NCBI GenBank assembly: GCA_001839685.1
Contig: MLAK01000566.1
Coordinates: forward strand, 41,144-105,143
DNA: 64,000 bases
Reading direction: 5' to 3'
DNA from: Tritrichomonas foetus
Taxonomy: Eukaryota; Parabasalia; Tritrichomonadida; Tritrichomonadidae
Below the pieces are notes generated by a model. It was not told where the DNA came from and searched no databases. It saw only the letters and a program-made list of their open reading frames with translations. How positions within the stretch are numbered: the stretch's first letter is position 1; each line of letters begins with the position of its first letter. A program made the translations under genes and the position numbers. Of this stretch, positions 11,321-20,326 are shown one piece after another.

Positions 11321-11680
11321 AAAAAATTACACAAATGAGAAAAAGATATCAAGAATCATTAAAAAATTTCACAAATGAGAAAAAGATATCAAGAATCATT
11401 AAAACATATCAAGAATCATTAAAACATATCAAGAATCATTAAAACATATCAAGAATCATTAAAACATATCAAGAATCATTAAAACATATCAAGAATCATT
11501 AAAACATATCAAGAATCATTAAAACATATCAAGAATCATTAAAACATATCAAGAATCATTAAAACATATCAAGAATCATTAAAACATATCAAGAATCATT
11601 AAAACATATCAAGAATCATTAAAACATATCAAGAATCATTAAAACATATCAAGAATCATTAAAACATATCAAGAGTCATT
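11321..11680. repeat. 20-bp minisatellite, 13 perfect copies plus variant flanks
   Basis: From 11401 to 11660 the unit aaaacatatcaagaatcatt repeats 13 times without a mismatch. A copy at 11661 has one change. Variant copies at 11341 and 11381 alternate with a second 20-bp unit ending in acaaatgaga, at 11321 and 11361. The array is non-coding and lies between two minus-strand genes. The perfect core flanked by variants suggests recent homogenisation. Confidence 0.97.
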
Positions 11681-11798
11681 GAAAGATATAAATCATGATC
11701 TATCATTGATGATATAGAAATGAAAAACTATAAAATAAGAAAAACCAATCTGACACAGCGATCATTTTTATAAGGTTTGAAATCATTTGGTAGTTAAT

Positions 11799-13124
11799 TT
11801 AGCGAGGTGAATTTTGCACCATCCGTGACGAACTACGAAGGGTTTGGTCGAATCCCATTTGGTTCCTCTGCTTCTGGGTCATTGGGCTGACAATTGGCTC
11901 CTTCATGTCGAGGAGCGCCGCCTTCACGGCAGGCCTGATCTCCTTCACGAGCTCGTCGCCACCCTGGCCTGCTGCAGCCTCCTTCAAAAGAGCGCGTAAA
12001 ATATTTGCATCCATCGTACTTTCATTGTTGTTATTGTCATTATTATTGGTTCCATTCATAGAATCTTCAGAGCTATCGCTGCTATCATCATTTGAAGGGG
12101 GAGCTCCTCCACAACGTTCAAGAATCTTATTTCTCGTGTCAGTCGACCTAATGTTGAACTTTCGCATGATTCTAGTGAAGTTCATGTGATTCATTTTGGA
12201 TTTCCTTCCAACTATCATATCAATGAATCTTTCATTACGTCCTGTTGCGAGAGTGATTGTTGCTTCAGAAATTTGAGGGGATGAAGACATTCTTGGTGAT
12301 TCTGGTTTTGGCTGATTTGCTTTTATGCTTTTTTCGAATAATTCGGAAAGGCGCGGCGAGTGGCATTCTGGAAGCCCCTTCTTCTGCGGGGTGAGTGGTG
12401 GTGTTGGTGACAACTTATATCTGATTGTGGTTGGTGATTGTGGACGCGGAATTGATGGATCTCTATGTCTCAAAGCTGAATTGTCATTTCGCTCCAAAAA
12501 TGCTTTATATGATTTTGTGTATTTCTTATCTTTTTCATCATCTTCAGGAGCTTCTTGTGGCTGTTGTTGAAGATAGCCTGGTTGGTTGTCTTCAGTGTTT
12601 TCATTTTCACTTAGGTTTGATTGCCCTAAATCTGTGTTGTCAAGATTTTCAATTGGTTGAATATTTGAATTTTCGTTCTGTTCTGGTTCTTGTTCTTGTT
12701 GTTGCTGTTGTTGTTCAAGTTTGTGAAGGTCTTCAAGCTGGTCTTGAGCGAGAGGTTGGCCTTCTGGAATGTTATTTAAGAATCCGCCGCCTAATTCCAT
12801 TTCTGACCTATTTACAAATTCTGAGGAGTCACCAAGCATCAAACTGGATGGGAGACCCAACTCATCATCGCCGTGCGTGCTTTCTTGAGTATTTTCGATC
12901 TGATTTTCAGTTGAATCCGCCTGTTGATTTATCGCTTCTTCTGAGCCGGATTTCAAAATATTATCAAGCGTATCGTTGTTGAAGTTTTCAACGCCGTCAT
13001 CAGAAATGTCTTCGCCAGTATTGGCTGGACTAATATCTGAAATGTTAATATCGTTGCCACTATCAAATTCGAGTAATTGTTGATCAAATGAGTCGCCCAA
13101 ATCATTCGTGTTGTTGTCTGTCAT
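11799..13124 (-). CDS. Acidic disordered protein with SP/TP-rich centre
   Basis: The family is not recognised (441 residues). The N-terminal half is acidic and Asn/Gln-rich, with a poly-Gln/Glu run near residues 135-150. The centre (about 215-285) has many Ser-Pro and Thr-Pro sites, as in proline-directed kinase targets. A short basic ordered-looking block at about 290-340 (IDMIVGRKSKMNHMNFTRIM) may be a helical interaction element, followed by a Ser/Asp/Asn run. The C-terminal 60 residues again look helical. No signal peptide or membrane segment is seen. The block near 300 is the best probe for homologues. Confidence 0.75.
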   Translation of the reverse strand: MTDNNTNDLGDSFDQQLLEFDSGNDINISDISPANTGEDISDDGVENFNNDTLDNILKSGSEEAINQQADSTENQIENTQESTHGDDELGLPSSLMLGDSSEFVNRSEMELGGGFLNNIPEGQPLAQDQLEDLHKLEQQQQQQEQEPEQNENSNIQPIENLDNTDLGQSNLSENENTEDNQPGYLQQQPQEAPEDDEKDKKYTKSYKAFLERNDNSALRHRDPSIPRPQSPTTIRYKLSPTPPLTPQKKGLPECHSPRLSELFEKSIKANQPKPESPRMSSSPQISEATITLATGRNERFIDMIVGRKSKMNHMNFTRIMRKFNIRSTDTRNKILERCGGAPPSNDDSSDSSEDSMNGTNNNDNNNNESTMDANILRALLKEAAAGQGGDELVKEIRPAVKAALLDMKEPIVSPMTQKQRNQMGFDQTLRSSSRMVQNSPR

Positions 13125-13489
13125 GTTGTTTTATCTAACGGAGCAATTGTTATTTGATTTTTTTCAGAGATGGCTCTTTCTCAAAAACAATAATATTTTC
13201 ACTTTTTAAATATACTTGGTTAATTTTTTGTGAATTTTTCAAAGGATTTATTATTCAAAAAAAAATTGATGAATACAAAATAAAATTGAGATGAAGTAAA
13301 CGTCCCCTGTATGAATTTTCTAGTCTTTCCTAGAAAAATAATGATTCAAAAAGCTCAATGTTTAGAAACAAAGATAATCAATATTTATTAAACTTTTTGA
13401 GTAAAGAGTTGGCTACCAATCATCACAAGAAAAAGTGGTGTCTTATTTTCAAGGGATATTTGGCAATCATCAAATTTATCGACAGGAAA

Positions 13490-14506
13490 ATGCTTTTGGC
13501 GATAATTCTCTTTCAGAGAGTATCTGCCAATTGCACGTATTTCATCAACTCAGGCGTATGGATTTCAAATTTTCGAGTAACCACTACAAATAAAGACGAC
13601 GAAATTTGCATCAATATATCAAGTCATCCATTCTTTATAATTTTTGGTGAAATGCCACAGAATCTCAAGTATTATGAGTACCGGTCTTTTAATGATACAA
13701 AGAGACTCGATTTGTATCATTCTGGAACCGGCGAATTATTACCAAGTTATATGCGCATTCAATATCCTTTCGCCTCAATAACTATTTCGTGTCCATCAGG
13801 TTGTACAGTTTCCTTTTCGTATGGAACATTGCCAAGCATGTGCAAAACTGGAATATTTTTCACCAATTTTAGGAAATCCCAAATTTCACTATCGTCAGTT
13901 TTTCAATATGAGAAATCGCTTGCTTCAAATGACGATAAATGTATTATGTTTACTGCCAGACAAATTCAAAATTTCAATATTGATTTGAACATTGATGGAA
14001 CGTTATTAATTTATCGAAATATTTATGAGTATGACATAAAATATGGAATAAAAGAATTTTTCTACTCAGTGAATGCAACATTTCATCCGACAATATTTCG
14101 AATATTATTAGGAAACTCTACACGTTCGCAATCTGTTTCAATAACAATAGATAATGACTCTCCTTCACCATTTAACGAGTTTAACTCGTTTTTTGATCCA
14201 ATCAACCGTTCCAATGCTCCTTGTCCGGAAACCGAACCATGCAATATTTTTCAAATTATTGATTTCGAACTCGTTGCAATAATTATAGCGTTTTTGATAT
14301 CGTCGATTATAGTTTTAGTTGCACTATTTTATGTTCTTTCGATTACTTTTTGTCCTTCATTTGTTTCGAAAGGTTCAATTGATGAAAATAAGGAAGCCCA
14401 AACCTCGCTTTCGCCTGACAATTTGATGCCGATGAAAGGCAATGAGCTTAAGGGATACTTTGCAATGGACCCAATTTTGCGACCACCTGCTGATTCCTCT
14501 TTTTGA
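13490..14506 (+). CDS. Single-pass (type I) surface membrane protein
   Basis: The frame is open from 13358, but the ATG at 13490 gives a clean signal peptide (MLLAIILFQRVSANC), so it is preferred; the product is then about 338 residues. The ectodomain has several Cys residues (for example CPSGC and CPETEPC), many beta-prone segments and N-glycosylation-like sites. A membrane helix at about 255-281 (FELVAIIIAFLISSIIVLVA) is followed by a short cytoplasmic tail rich in Pro and Ser. Trichomonads carry many such surface proteins. No known domain is recognised. Confidence 0.7.
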   Translation: MLLAIILFQRVSANCTYFINSGVWISNFRVTTTNKDDEICINISSHPFFIIFGEMPQNLKYYEYRSFNDTKRLDLYHSGTGELLPSYMRIQYPFASITISCPSGCTVSFSYGTLPSMCKTGIFFTNFRKSQISLSSVFQYEKSLASNDDKCIMFTARQIQNFNIDLNIDGTLLIYRNIYEYDIKYGIKEFFYSVNATFHPTIFRILLGNSTRSQSVSITIDNDSPSPFNEFNSFFDPINRSNAPCPETEPCNIFQIIDFELVAIIIAFLISSIIVLVALFYVLSITFCPSFVSKGSIDENKEAQTSLSPDNLMPMKGNELKGYFAMDPILRPPADSSF

Positions 14507-14869
14507 TTTTGTTTTTTAAATTTGTTATAGACTTTTTGTTCATTCTTTCATTTTGTTCTTTCTTTCATTTTGTGTTCTTTCTTTCATTTTGTGTTCTTTC
14601 TTTCATTTTTGGGTTTTCATGCTTTCTTTTTGTGGTGTTCACTCTTTCCAGAGATTACAATGTATAAGTGATGCAATGGCAGTTTAGTTATAATCGAGCG
14701 ATAAAAGAAATGCTTCTTTTTTTATCAAAAGTAGAAAAGCAAAATGAAACATTAATGACAATTGTGCTTGTCAAGACTCATTTGAAAACACAAAAATCAC
14801 AAATAGAAAACTAATTAATAATAAATATATCTATTTACTGAACAAGAAACCAATGAGATATTTTTGAAT
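14507..14869. other. 3' intergenic DNA with pyrimidine-rich tandem repeat
   Basis: No gene is seen. At about 14540-14611 a 19-bp pyrimidine-rich unit (ttctttctttcattttgtg) repeats three to four times downstream of the surface-protein stop. Confidence 0.6.
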
Positions 14870-15133
14870 TTAATACATATGATCACTGCTTGGCGTTTCT
14901 GTTGCCATTTGTGATAACCGCAAACCGTTCATATATTGAGGTGAATATTGATAACCACCTTCTTGAGAAAACATGCTGAGTAGCTTTTGGCTTCCAAGTC
15001 CTCCAATAACACAGATCAGCCAAGCAATCCATGCAATTCCATAAAGAATTCCCCAAAGTGGAATCATCTGCTTCGAGTTTTCCAAAATTTTAATTGAATT
15101 GCAAAACTCAATTTCTAAAATACCGCAATACAT
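14870..15133 (-). CDS. Small membrane protein, 87 residues
   Basis: The ATG at 15133 is the first in frame; a later Met before IPLWGILYG would also serve. One membrane helix is clear (WGILYGIAWIAWLICVIGGLG), followed by a short polar tail with a Tyr/Ser-rich end. The family is not recognised. The frame is short and lies alone between genes, so it may be a real small membrane protein or a chance frame. The hydrophobic helix with a tidy Gly-rich end favours a gene. Confidence 0.4.
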   Translation of the reverse strand: MYCGILEIEFCNSIKILENSKQMIPLWGILYGIAWIAWLICVIGGLGSQKLLSMFSQEGGYQYSPQYMNGLRLSQMATETPSSDHMY

Positions 15134-15519
15134 CAATACATAGATAGCATGATATGTATATTAATCATTAATACATTTAAATATATATTTTGTTAATTAA
15201 ATATTTATATAGTTTATGTTAATAAACGGTAAATACTAATATATTAACGAATTATTGACAATGTGATTTTGTTAACACTCAATTTGAATGACTGTAATGA
15301 ATATCATTTGATCAGGTAAATTTATTTATCCATAACTGCTGTATGTATACAAAAAGTCAAAAACGATCGTTGTATTTCATAAACTAGTGAAAAAGCCAAC
15401 ATGAAAATAACTCGATGTCAAAGGTCAATTACTGGAAAAAAATTAAAGACAATTAGAGTCAATATCACGAATGTAAACCATTGAAAACTATTCTAAAAAC
15501 CGCAAAACATCAATTAAAA
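15134..15519. other. Divergent intergenic region
   Basis: AT-rich DNA between the small membrane protein (-) and the PI3-kinase (+). No further gene is seen. Confidence 0.5.
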
Positions 15520-17988
15520 ATGACTGAAACAAGAGGAAAATCTCGTCAAGCAGGAAATCGACGAAGAGAGGAAACAAAAGAGTTTAATTCCAATGTCAAA
15601 ATCGAATTAAAGTCGCTTGTTGTTGATGTTGCACACGATATTTCGTTTGACATATATAAATTTTTTGGTATTGAAGTGCCAGTCTCTTTAATAGAAGAAT
15701 GGGATTCTGACGCACCTTTGCCATTTAAGTGCGAAGTTGAATGCGTTCTTATTTCAAACAACAGACCCCTTACTTGTCCAATAACACTTTCGTCCAATCA
15801 ATACACAATCACACATCCAACTTTTCCTAATATTTCACTTCTACACAATATTTCTCGTGAACAGCATTCTTTTGTTTGGGATCAAAAAATCGAACTTCCA
15901 ATCTTTTATTCCGAATTACCACTCGACTCAATTATTTCATTCAAATTTTACGCCAGACTCTTCCAAACACAACCCAGGTTAATCGGATCGACATCTGTTC
16001 AACTTTTTACCAAGCGCAATCGAAGATTAAGGCATGGACCATTTATCCTCACATTTGGAGATTCATCCAATCCACTTTCACCAGCAAAAGAAACGCCATT
16101 ACAAAAACACATTCGACGCTTGGCAACTGGCAAAACTCAATCATATGAATTTATTGATGATCAACTTCGCTGTGTTTCAGATTCACTTCATCCAGATGAT
16201 GCTAACCGTTTCTTTAATGCATTGTTAAATCCGCTACAACCCCCTGAGCTTTCAAATACCTCTCAATTTGTCCGAATAAATGTTGTGTCGCCAGCCAAGG
16301 AGCCATCAACCATTGTGATTCACCGAGATTTAATTTTGAATTCTATTGACTGCCACTCGTCACTGAATCCATGCCAGCGACTTTATCATGACTTGGCACA
16401 CTCTCAGGGTCCTGCAAAATCGGCACTTTTGAAGGATTCAAACATAACAGAAATATTAAACAAAATCAAAGCATTACCACCACTTGCTGAATTGAAGCTG
16501 TTTCACACCAACTTCATTTGTAATCACTACGCCCATTGTCTGGCGGACCCTGCCCTCATGCCTGCACTTTTCAGATCGTTGAGTTGGGAAGATGAAGAAG
16601 AAGAAACTACAACAATTTCTAACCATTTGAAAGAATGCAAACCAATTGATGTTGAATATGCTCTTGAATTCTTTACAAGCAGATACGAAAGGAAACAAGT
16701 CAGAGAATTTGCAGTTAGGTGTATTCGAAATATTGATAAAAATGAATTATTATTATATATCCCACAATTACTTCAAGCTGTTAAAGCCAAATACACAGAT
16801 GGCCTCTCGGATATTCTTGTCCAACACGCTCGAGATGACCACGTTTTTGCTTCAACACTTTATTGGAATTCATCAATTGAAGCAAGTGAAGATAAGCGTA
16901 TAGGCGCTTTAATGAAGAACTTAATGGAATCAATTACACCAGAAGTGAAAGATCAACTCGATTTACAAAGACAACTCATCGATAATATATTTAAATTACT
17001 TGAAGCATCCAAAGTTGGTAAAGGACCTGCTCAAATCCGTGAAAAGACTCGAGATTTACTTCAAAATGATCCAGAATTCTCAAAGCTACAACACTTCGAT
17101 AAGAAAATTAGGCTGCCACTTGATCCAACACTTTTCGCTGTTGGAATTGATCCGTTTGATGTAAAAGTCTTCCAGTCTAAACTTTGTCCAGTTAATCTCT
17201 CATTCCATCTCGATGATGGTCGCAAGTATCGAGTCATTTTCAAAATCGGAGATGATATGCGTCAAGATCAACTTATTATTCAATTGTTCGAAGTTATGGA
17301 TCATATTTTCCAACGTGCATCATTGAAATTACCAATCACTGCATATAAGACTCTTGCATTTACCAAAGATTTCGGTTGCTGCCAATTCATTGAGAACTCA
17401 AGCGCCATTCGAGATATCAATGCTAGTGGTAAAACTATTCGCGACTTCTTGATGGAAGATAAAGAACCAATCGAACCTAAAATTGAGAAATTTACAGCTT
17501 CCCTTGCTGCTTATTGCGTAATGACATATGTTTTAAAGATTGGTGATCGTCATGACAATAACATCCTTGTAACACGAGATGGAAGACTCCTTCACATTGA
17601 TTATGGTTATATTTTAGGAGATGTTACAAAACCATTTACACCACCATTGAAATTGAGCAGTGAAATGATTGAAACAATCGGAAATGATGGTCTCTCAAGA
17701 ATTAGTGGATGGGCAGGCCCAGCATTTAACAGCCTTAGAAAGCGAGCAAGGCTCATTCTGGTTCTCATCGAGCTTATGTTTACTGCGCCGCTGACCTGCT
17801 TCCAACAGAACCCAATGAGGCGTCTTCAGCAGGTCGAAAACTCTCTTCTTTTGAACTGCACGGAAATTGAAGCAATGAACTCTTTGCAGGCAACATTCTC
17901 AGAATCACTCAACTCGAAGATGCAAGTTCTTTGGGACGCAGTACACGTAATGGCACTTGCAGCTAATGGACCATCAGCTACAGCATAA
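15520..17988 (+). CDS. VPS34: Class III phosphatidylinositol 3-kinase (Vps34 type)
   Basis: The protein phosphorylates phosphatidylinositol to PI3P and drives endosome and autophagosome traffic. From the ATG at 15520 it has 822 residues, close to Vps34 size. A C2-like domain occupies about residues 25-170, a PIK helical domain about 265-430, and the lipid-kinase domain about 540-810. Key features are the ATP lysine K575 in VIFKIGDDMRQDQL, the catalytic loop GDRHDNN at 675-681, and the metal-binding triplet HIDYG with D694. The triplet is DYG rather than the usual DFG. A p85-binding or Ras-binding domain is absent, which fits class III. The frame extends 13 codons upstream without an ATG. Confidence 0.9.
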   Translation: MTETRGKSRQAGNRRREETKEFNSNVKIELKSLVVDVAHDISFDIYKFFGIEVPVSLIEEWDSDAPLPFKCEVECVLISNNRPLTCPITLSSNQYTITHPTFPNISLLHNISREQHSFVWDQKIELPIFYSELPLDSIISFKFYARLFQTQPRLIGSTSVQLFTKRNRRLRHGPFILTFGDSSNPLSPAKETPLQKHIRRLATGKTQSYEFIDDQLRCVSDSLHPDDANRFFNALLNPLQPPELSNTSQFVRINVVSPAKEPSTIVIHRDLILNSIDCHSSLNPCQRLYHDLAHSQGPAKSALLKDSNITEILNKIKALPPLAELKLFHTNFICNHYAHCLADPALMPALFRSLSWEDEEEETTTISNHLKECKPIDVEYALEFFTSRYERKQVREFAVRCIRNIDKNELLLYIPQLLQAVKAKYTDGLSDILVQHARDDHVFASTLYWNSSIEASEDKRIGALMKNLMESITPEVKDQLDLQRQLIDNIFKLLEASKVGKGPAQIREKTRDLLQNDPEFSKLQHFDKKIRLPLDPTLFAVGIDPFDVKVFQSKLCPVNLSFHLDDGRKYRVIFKIGDDMRQDQLIIQLFEVMDHIFQRASLKLPITAYKTLAFTKDFGCCQFIENSSAIRDINASGKTIRDFLMEDKEPIEPKIEKFTASLAAYCVMTYVLKIGDRHDNNILVTRDGRLLHIDYGYILGDVTKPFTPPLKLSSEMIETIGNDGLSRISGWAGPAFNSLRKRARLILVLIELMFTAPLTCFQQNPMRRLQQVENSLLLNCTEIEAMNSLQATFSESLNSKMQVLWDAVHVMALAANGPSATA

Positions 17989-18209
17989 TATACTTGTTCT
18001 TTCTTTTGTAAACACTTCTCGCATTTCACTTTTCCTTTATTTATGATTCTTCATTTCCATTCATGATTTCATACTTTTAATTCTTTTCTTATTCTCGTGA
18101 AGAAATATTTCATATAATTTTCAATATCATCCACGTTCACTACCTAGAGGAGGATATTAGTAATGAAAAAGTGGGCTTCCCTTTCAAAATTGTGGGAGAT
18201 CTGACAAAT

Positions 18210-18214
18210 TCATA
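18210..18214 (+). promoter_or_regulatory. Initiator-like TCATA overlapping the start codon
   Basis: TCATA runs into the ATG at 18214, matching TCA-pyrimidine-(T/A). In trichomonads such elements lie at or just upstream of the start codon. The role is inferred. Confidence 0.35.
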
Positions 18215-19917
18215 TGAATTACAAAAGAAACAAGTTCTTCTTTGAAGGGATCAAGAATTTATATGATTTTATCGAACATGAATCTTTTTCCCAACATAGC
18301 AAAGCTACTATTGAAAATAAAAAATTTGTTTCTTTTGATGGAAAATATTGCAATTATCAAGCAGAAAGAGTCTTGAAAACATCAAATATTAATGAATCTA
18401 TGGAATCTCTTCATAATCTTCGAAATTATTGTCGAAAATATCCATCTCAAACAATTGAATATTTAATTAAAATTGATTTTTTTAACAATTTGTTCGTTAA
18501 ATTAAATAATATTCATTCTATTTTAACAGGAACCATTTTAGCTTCATTCAATCAATTCATTTTTCTCTCCCCAAATGAATTACTTGATAAATTGATTTCT
18601 GAAGAATTAATTATCTGCTTGAATAATTATATTTGTCTCCATCAAAATGAAATTGATATTGTTAAAGAAAGTCTACTTGTCATATCTTCAATTATTCTGA
18701 AATCAAAACTTTTTTCTAAACAAATGATGAATGAAACACTTGTAAAAATTATTTTTCAAATTGAAAAAGATACTGAAGATGTAAATTTGTTCTTTTTGGC
18801 TGAAAATTTCGATTCTTTTTACCAAGGATCACAACAGCACCTAGAATTTGTTAATCAATATAATTTAATCAAAACTCAATATTTTGTGCAAAAAGAATCA
18901 TTAGAATTGCAAGGAATTTCCGCTGCAGATAAAAATAAAACAAAAGAAATTGTAAAAACAATGAAAAGCATTTATTCTTCAGAAATTGATAAAAATAAAC
19001 TTCTACTTCAATTAGAACAAGATAATAATGAAAGGAAAATGGAATATCAAAACGAACTTAATATAAAAACACCGACGCGAATTGCTTCATTTTTAGCTAT
19101 TGCCGCATTTTCTACAGATTTTGAACTGTTCATGGAATATGTCAAAAATATCATGAGTATTCAAGATTTCATCACAATTTTAAGGAAGAACTTCCATCCA
19201 AAACAAAATATTAATGTTTTATGTTTTATTTTACAATATTTACGAATACTCTGTGAAAATGACCCGCATTTATTAATCCAAAAAATGATAGAGCTTAGTT
19301 TTTTTACTCCTTTTTATCAAATTATGAGTTTTGATACATATTCAATACAATGTAATTCATTAATTATTGTGAGATTAATTTTAGATATAAATATGCAATT
19401 TTTTGATATAAATAAATTGTTCATTTCATTGCAATCTTCATTAATTAAAACAAGTAATCAAATTGATCATATTCATTTAGCTTTAGATATACTATGGAAA
19501 TATGTAAATTTTCCCGAAACGCATATTTTTTTCCTTGAAAATGGTATATTTGGTATGCTTGTTGAATTATTGAAATGTGGCTATAGCATTTTTGCTGAAT
19601 CAATTAAAATCATTTTTAAAATTTTAGAAATTGCTGATTCTGAAACTTTCATCAATTACATATCGAATTATTCGATTACAGGTCATGTAATTGAATTATT
19701 GGAAACTGATTCTGAACCTTTACTTTTAAATGCAATGAATTCTTTATATAAAATTATTGATTTAACAAGGAATTCTAGCTTGAATCGAAATATTTATGAA
19801 TTTATCAGACAAAATTTAGATGTTGAGATATTAGAATCATTAGTTAATCATAGTAATGAAGATGTCTCTCGTTTAGCCTCATTTATTTTAAATGAATATA
19901 TCCCAAATGAAGAATGA
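18214..19917 (+). CDS. Armadillo/HEAT-like helical protein, 567 residues
   Basis: No specific function is recognised. The sequence is a chain of amphipathic helix pairs with repeats such as ..LHNLRNYCRKYPSQTIEYLI.. and ..FGMLVELLKCGYSIFAESIKII.., the pattern of Armadillo-type solenoids. A charged low-complexity linker at about residues 240-285 separates two solenoid halves. It resembles the 478-residue protein at 45720-47156 in its helical repeat style and C-terminal end, so both may belong to one expanded trichomonad family; this is inference. It lies 225 bp after the PI3-kinase on the same strand. TAAA follows the stop closely. Confidence 0.75.
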   Translation: MNYKRNKFFFEGIKNLYDFIEHESFSQHSKATIENKKFVSFDGKYCNYQAERVLKTSNINESMESLHNLRNYCRKYPSQTIEYLIKIDFFNNLFVKLNNIHSILTGTILASFNQFIFLSPNELLDKLISEELIICLNNYICLHQNEIDIVKESLLVISSIILKSKLFSKQMMNETLVKIIFQIEKDTEDVNLFFLAENFDSFYQGSQQHLEFVNQYNLIKTQYFVQKESLELQGISAADKNKTKEIVKTMKSIYSSEIDKNKLLLQLEQDNNERKMEYQNELNIKTPTRIASFLAIAAFSTDFELFMEYVKNIMSIQDFITILRKNFHPKQNINVLCFILQYLRILCENDPHLLIQKMIELSFFTPFYQIMSFDTYSIQCNSLIIVRLILDINMQFFDINKLFISLQSSLIKTSNQIDHIHLALDILWKYVNFPETHIFFLENGIFGMLVELLKCGYSIFAESIKIIFKILEIADSETFINYISNYSITGHVIELLETDSEPLLLNAMNSLYKIIDLTRNSSLNRNIYEFIRQNLDVEILESLVNHSNEDVSRLASFILNEYIPNEE

Positions 19918-20319
19918 TTTATTTAAAAAAGTGTTATTTGTATGATTTTATTGATCAATGTTTTATTTAAACTTTTATTATGCCTTGCAAATTGAAAATA
20001 TGATAATATCTAAAATATAATCGGTTTTGTAGAAATTGATGAAATTAACATATTTTAATGCTGTTTAGTGATCTTCTCAATGGACAAATAAGGTTTTTTG
20101 ACTTTGTATATTTGATGTACATAGTATTGCAATCATGATAAGTGAAATAAAAGATGAAATCATTAGTCAGATAGTTAAGAATGTGATGTAAATTTGTGAA
20201 GATGATGTTAAAATTGAAAGAAGATTGATTAATTTGTGAAGAGACTTTTTATGAATTCAATTCAAATTGATAAGAAATTTTAGCGTTAGTGACTTTTTAA
20301 GAGCGATACTGGTCGACCA
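19918..20319. other. Intergenic region
   Basis: AT-rich DNA between two plus-strand genes; it should hold the helicase promoter. No gene is seen. Confidence 0.5.
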
Positions 20320-20324
20320 TCATT
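20320..20324 (+). promoter_or_regulatory. Initiator-like TCATT of the DEAD-box gene
   Basis: TCATT stands two bases before the ATG at 20327, fitting the trichomonad initiator consensus and supporting this start over upstream non-ATG codons. Confidence 0.55.
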
Positions 20325-20326
20325 AC

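Noticed and set aside
11341..11680. CRISPR-like array
   Set aside because: The units are directly adjacent without variable spacers, so it is a minisatellite.
12425..12982. 185-codon plus-strand frame over the acidic protein gene
   Set aside because: It is antisense to low-complexity coding sequence and has no independent coding character.
18121..18155. AATATC/GATATT inverted repeat downstream of the PI3-kinase
   Set aside because: The stem is short and interrupted, well within chance for this base composition.
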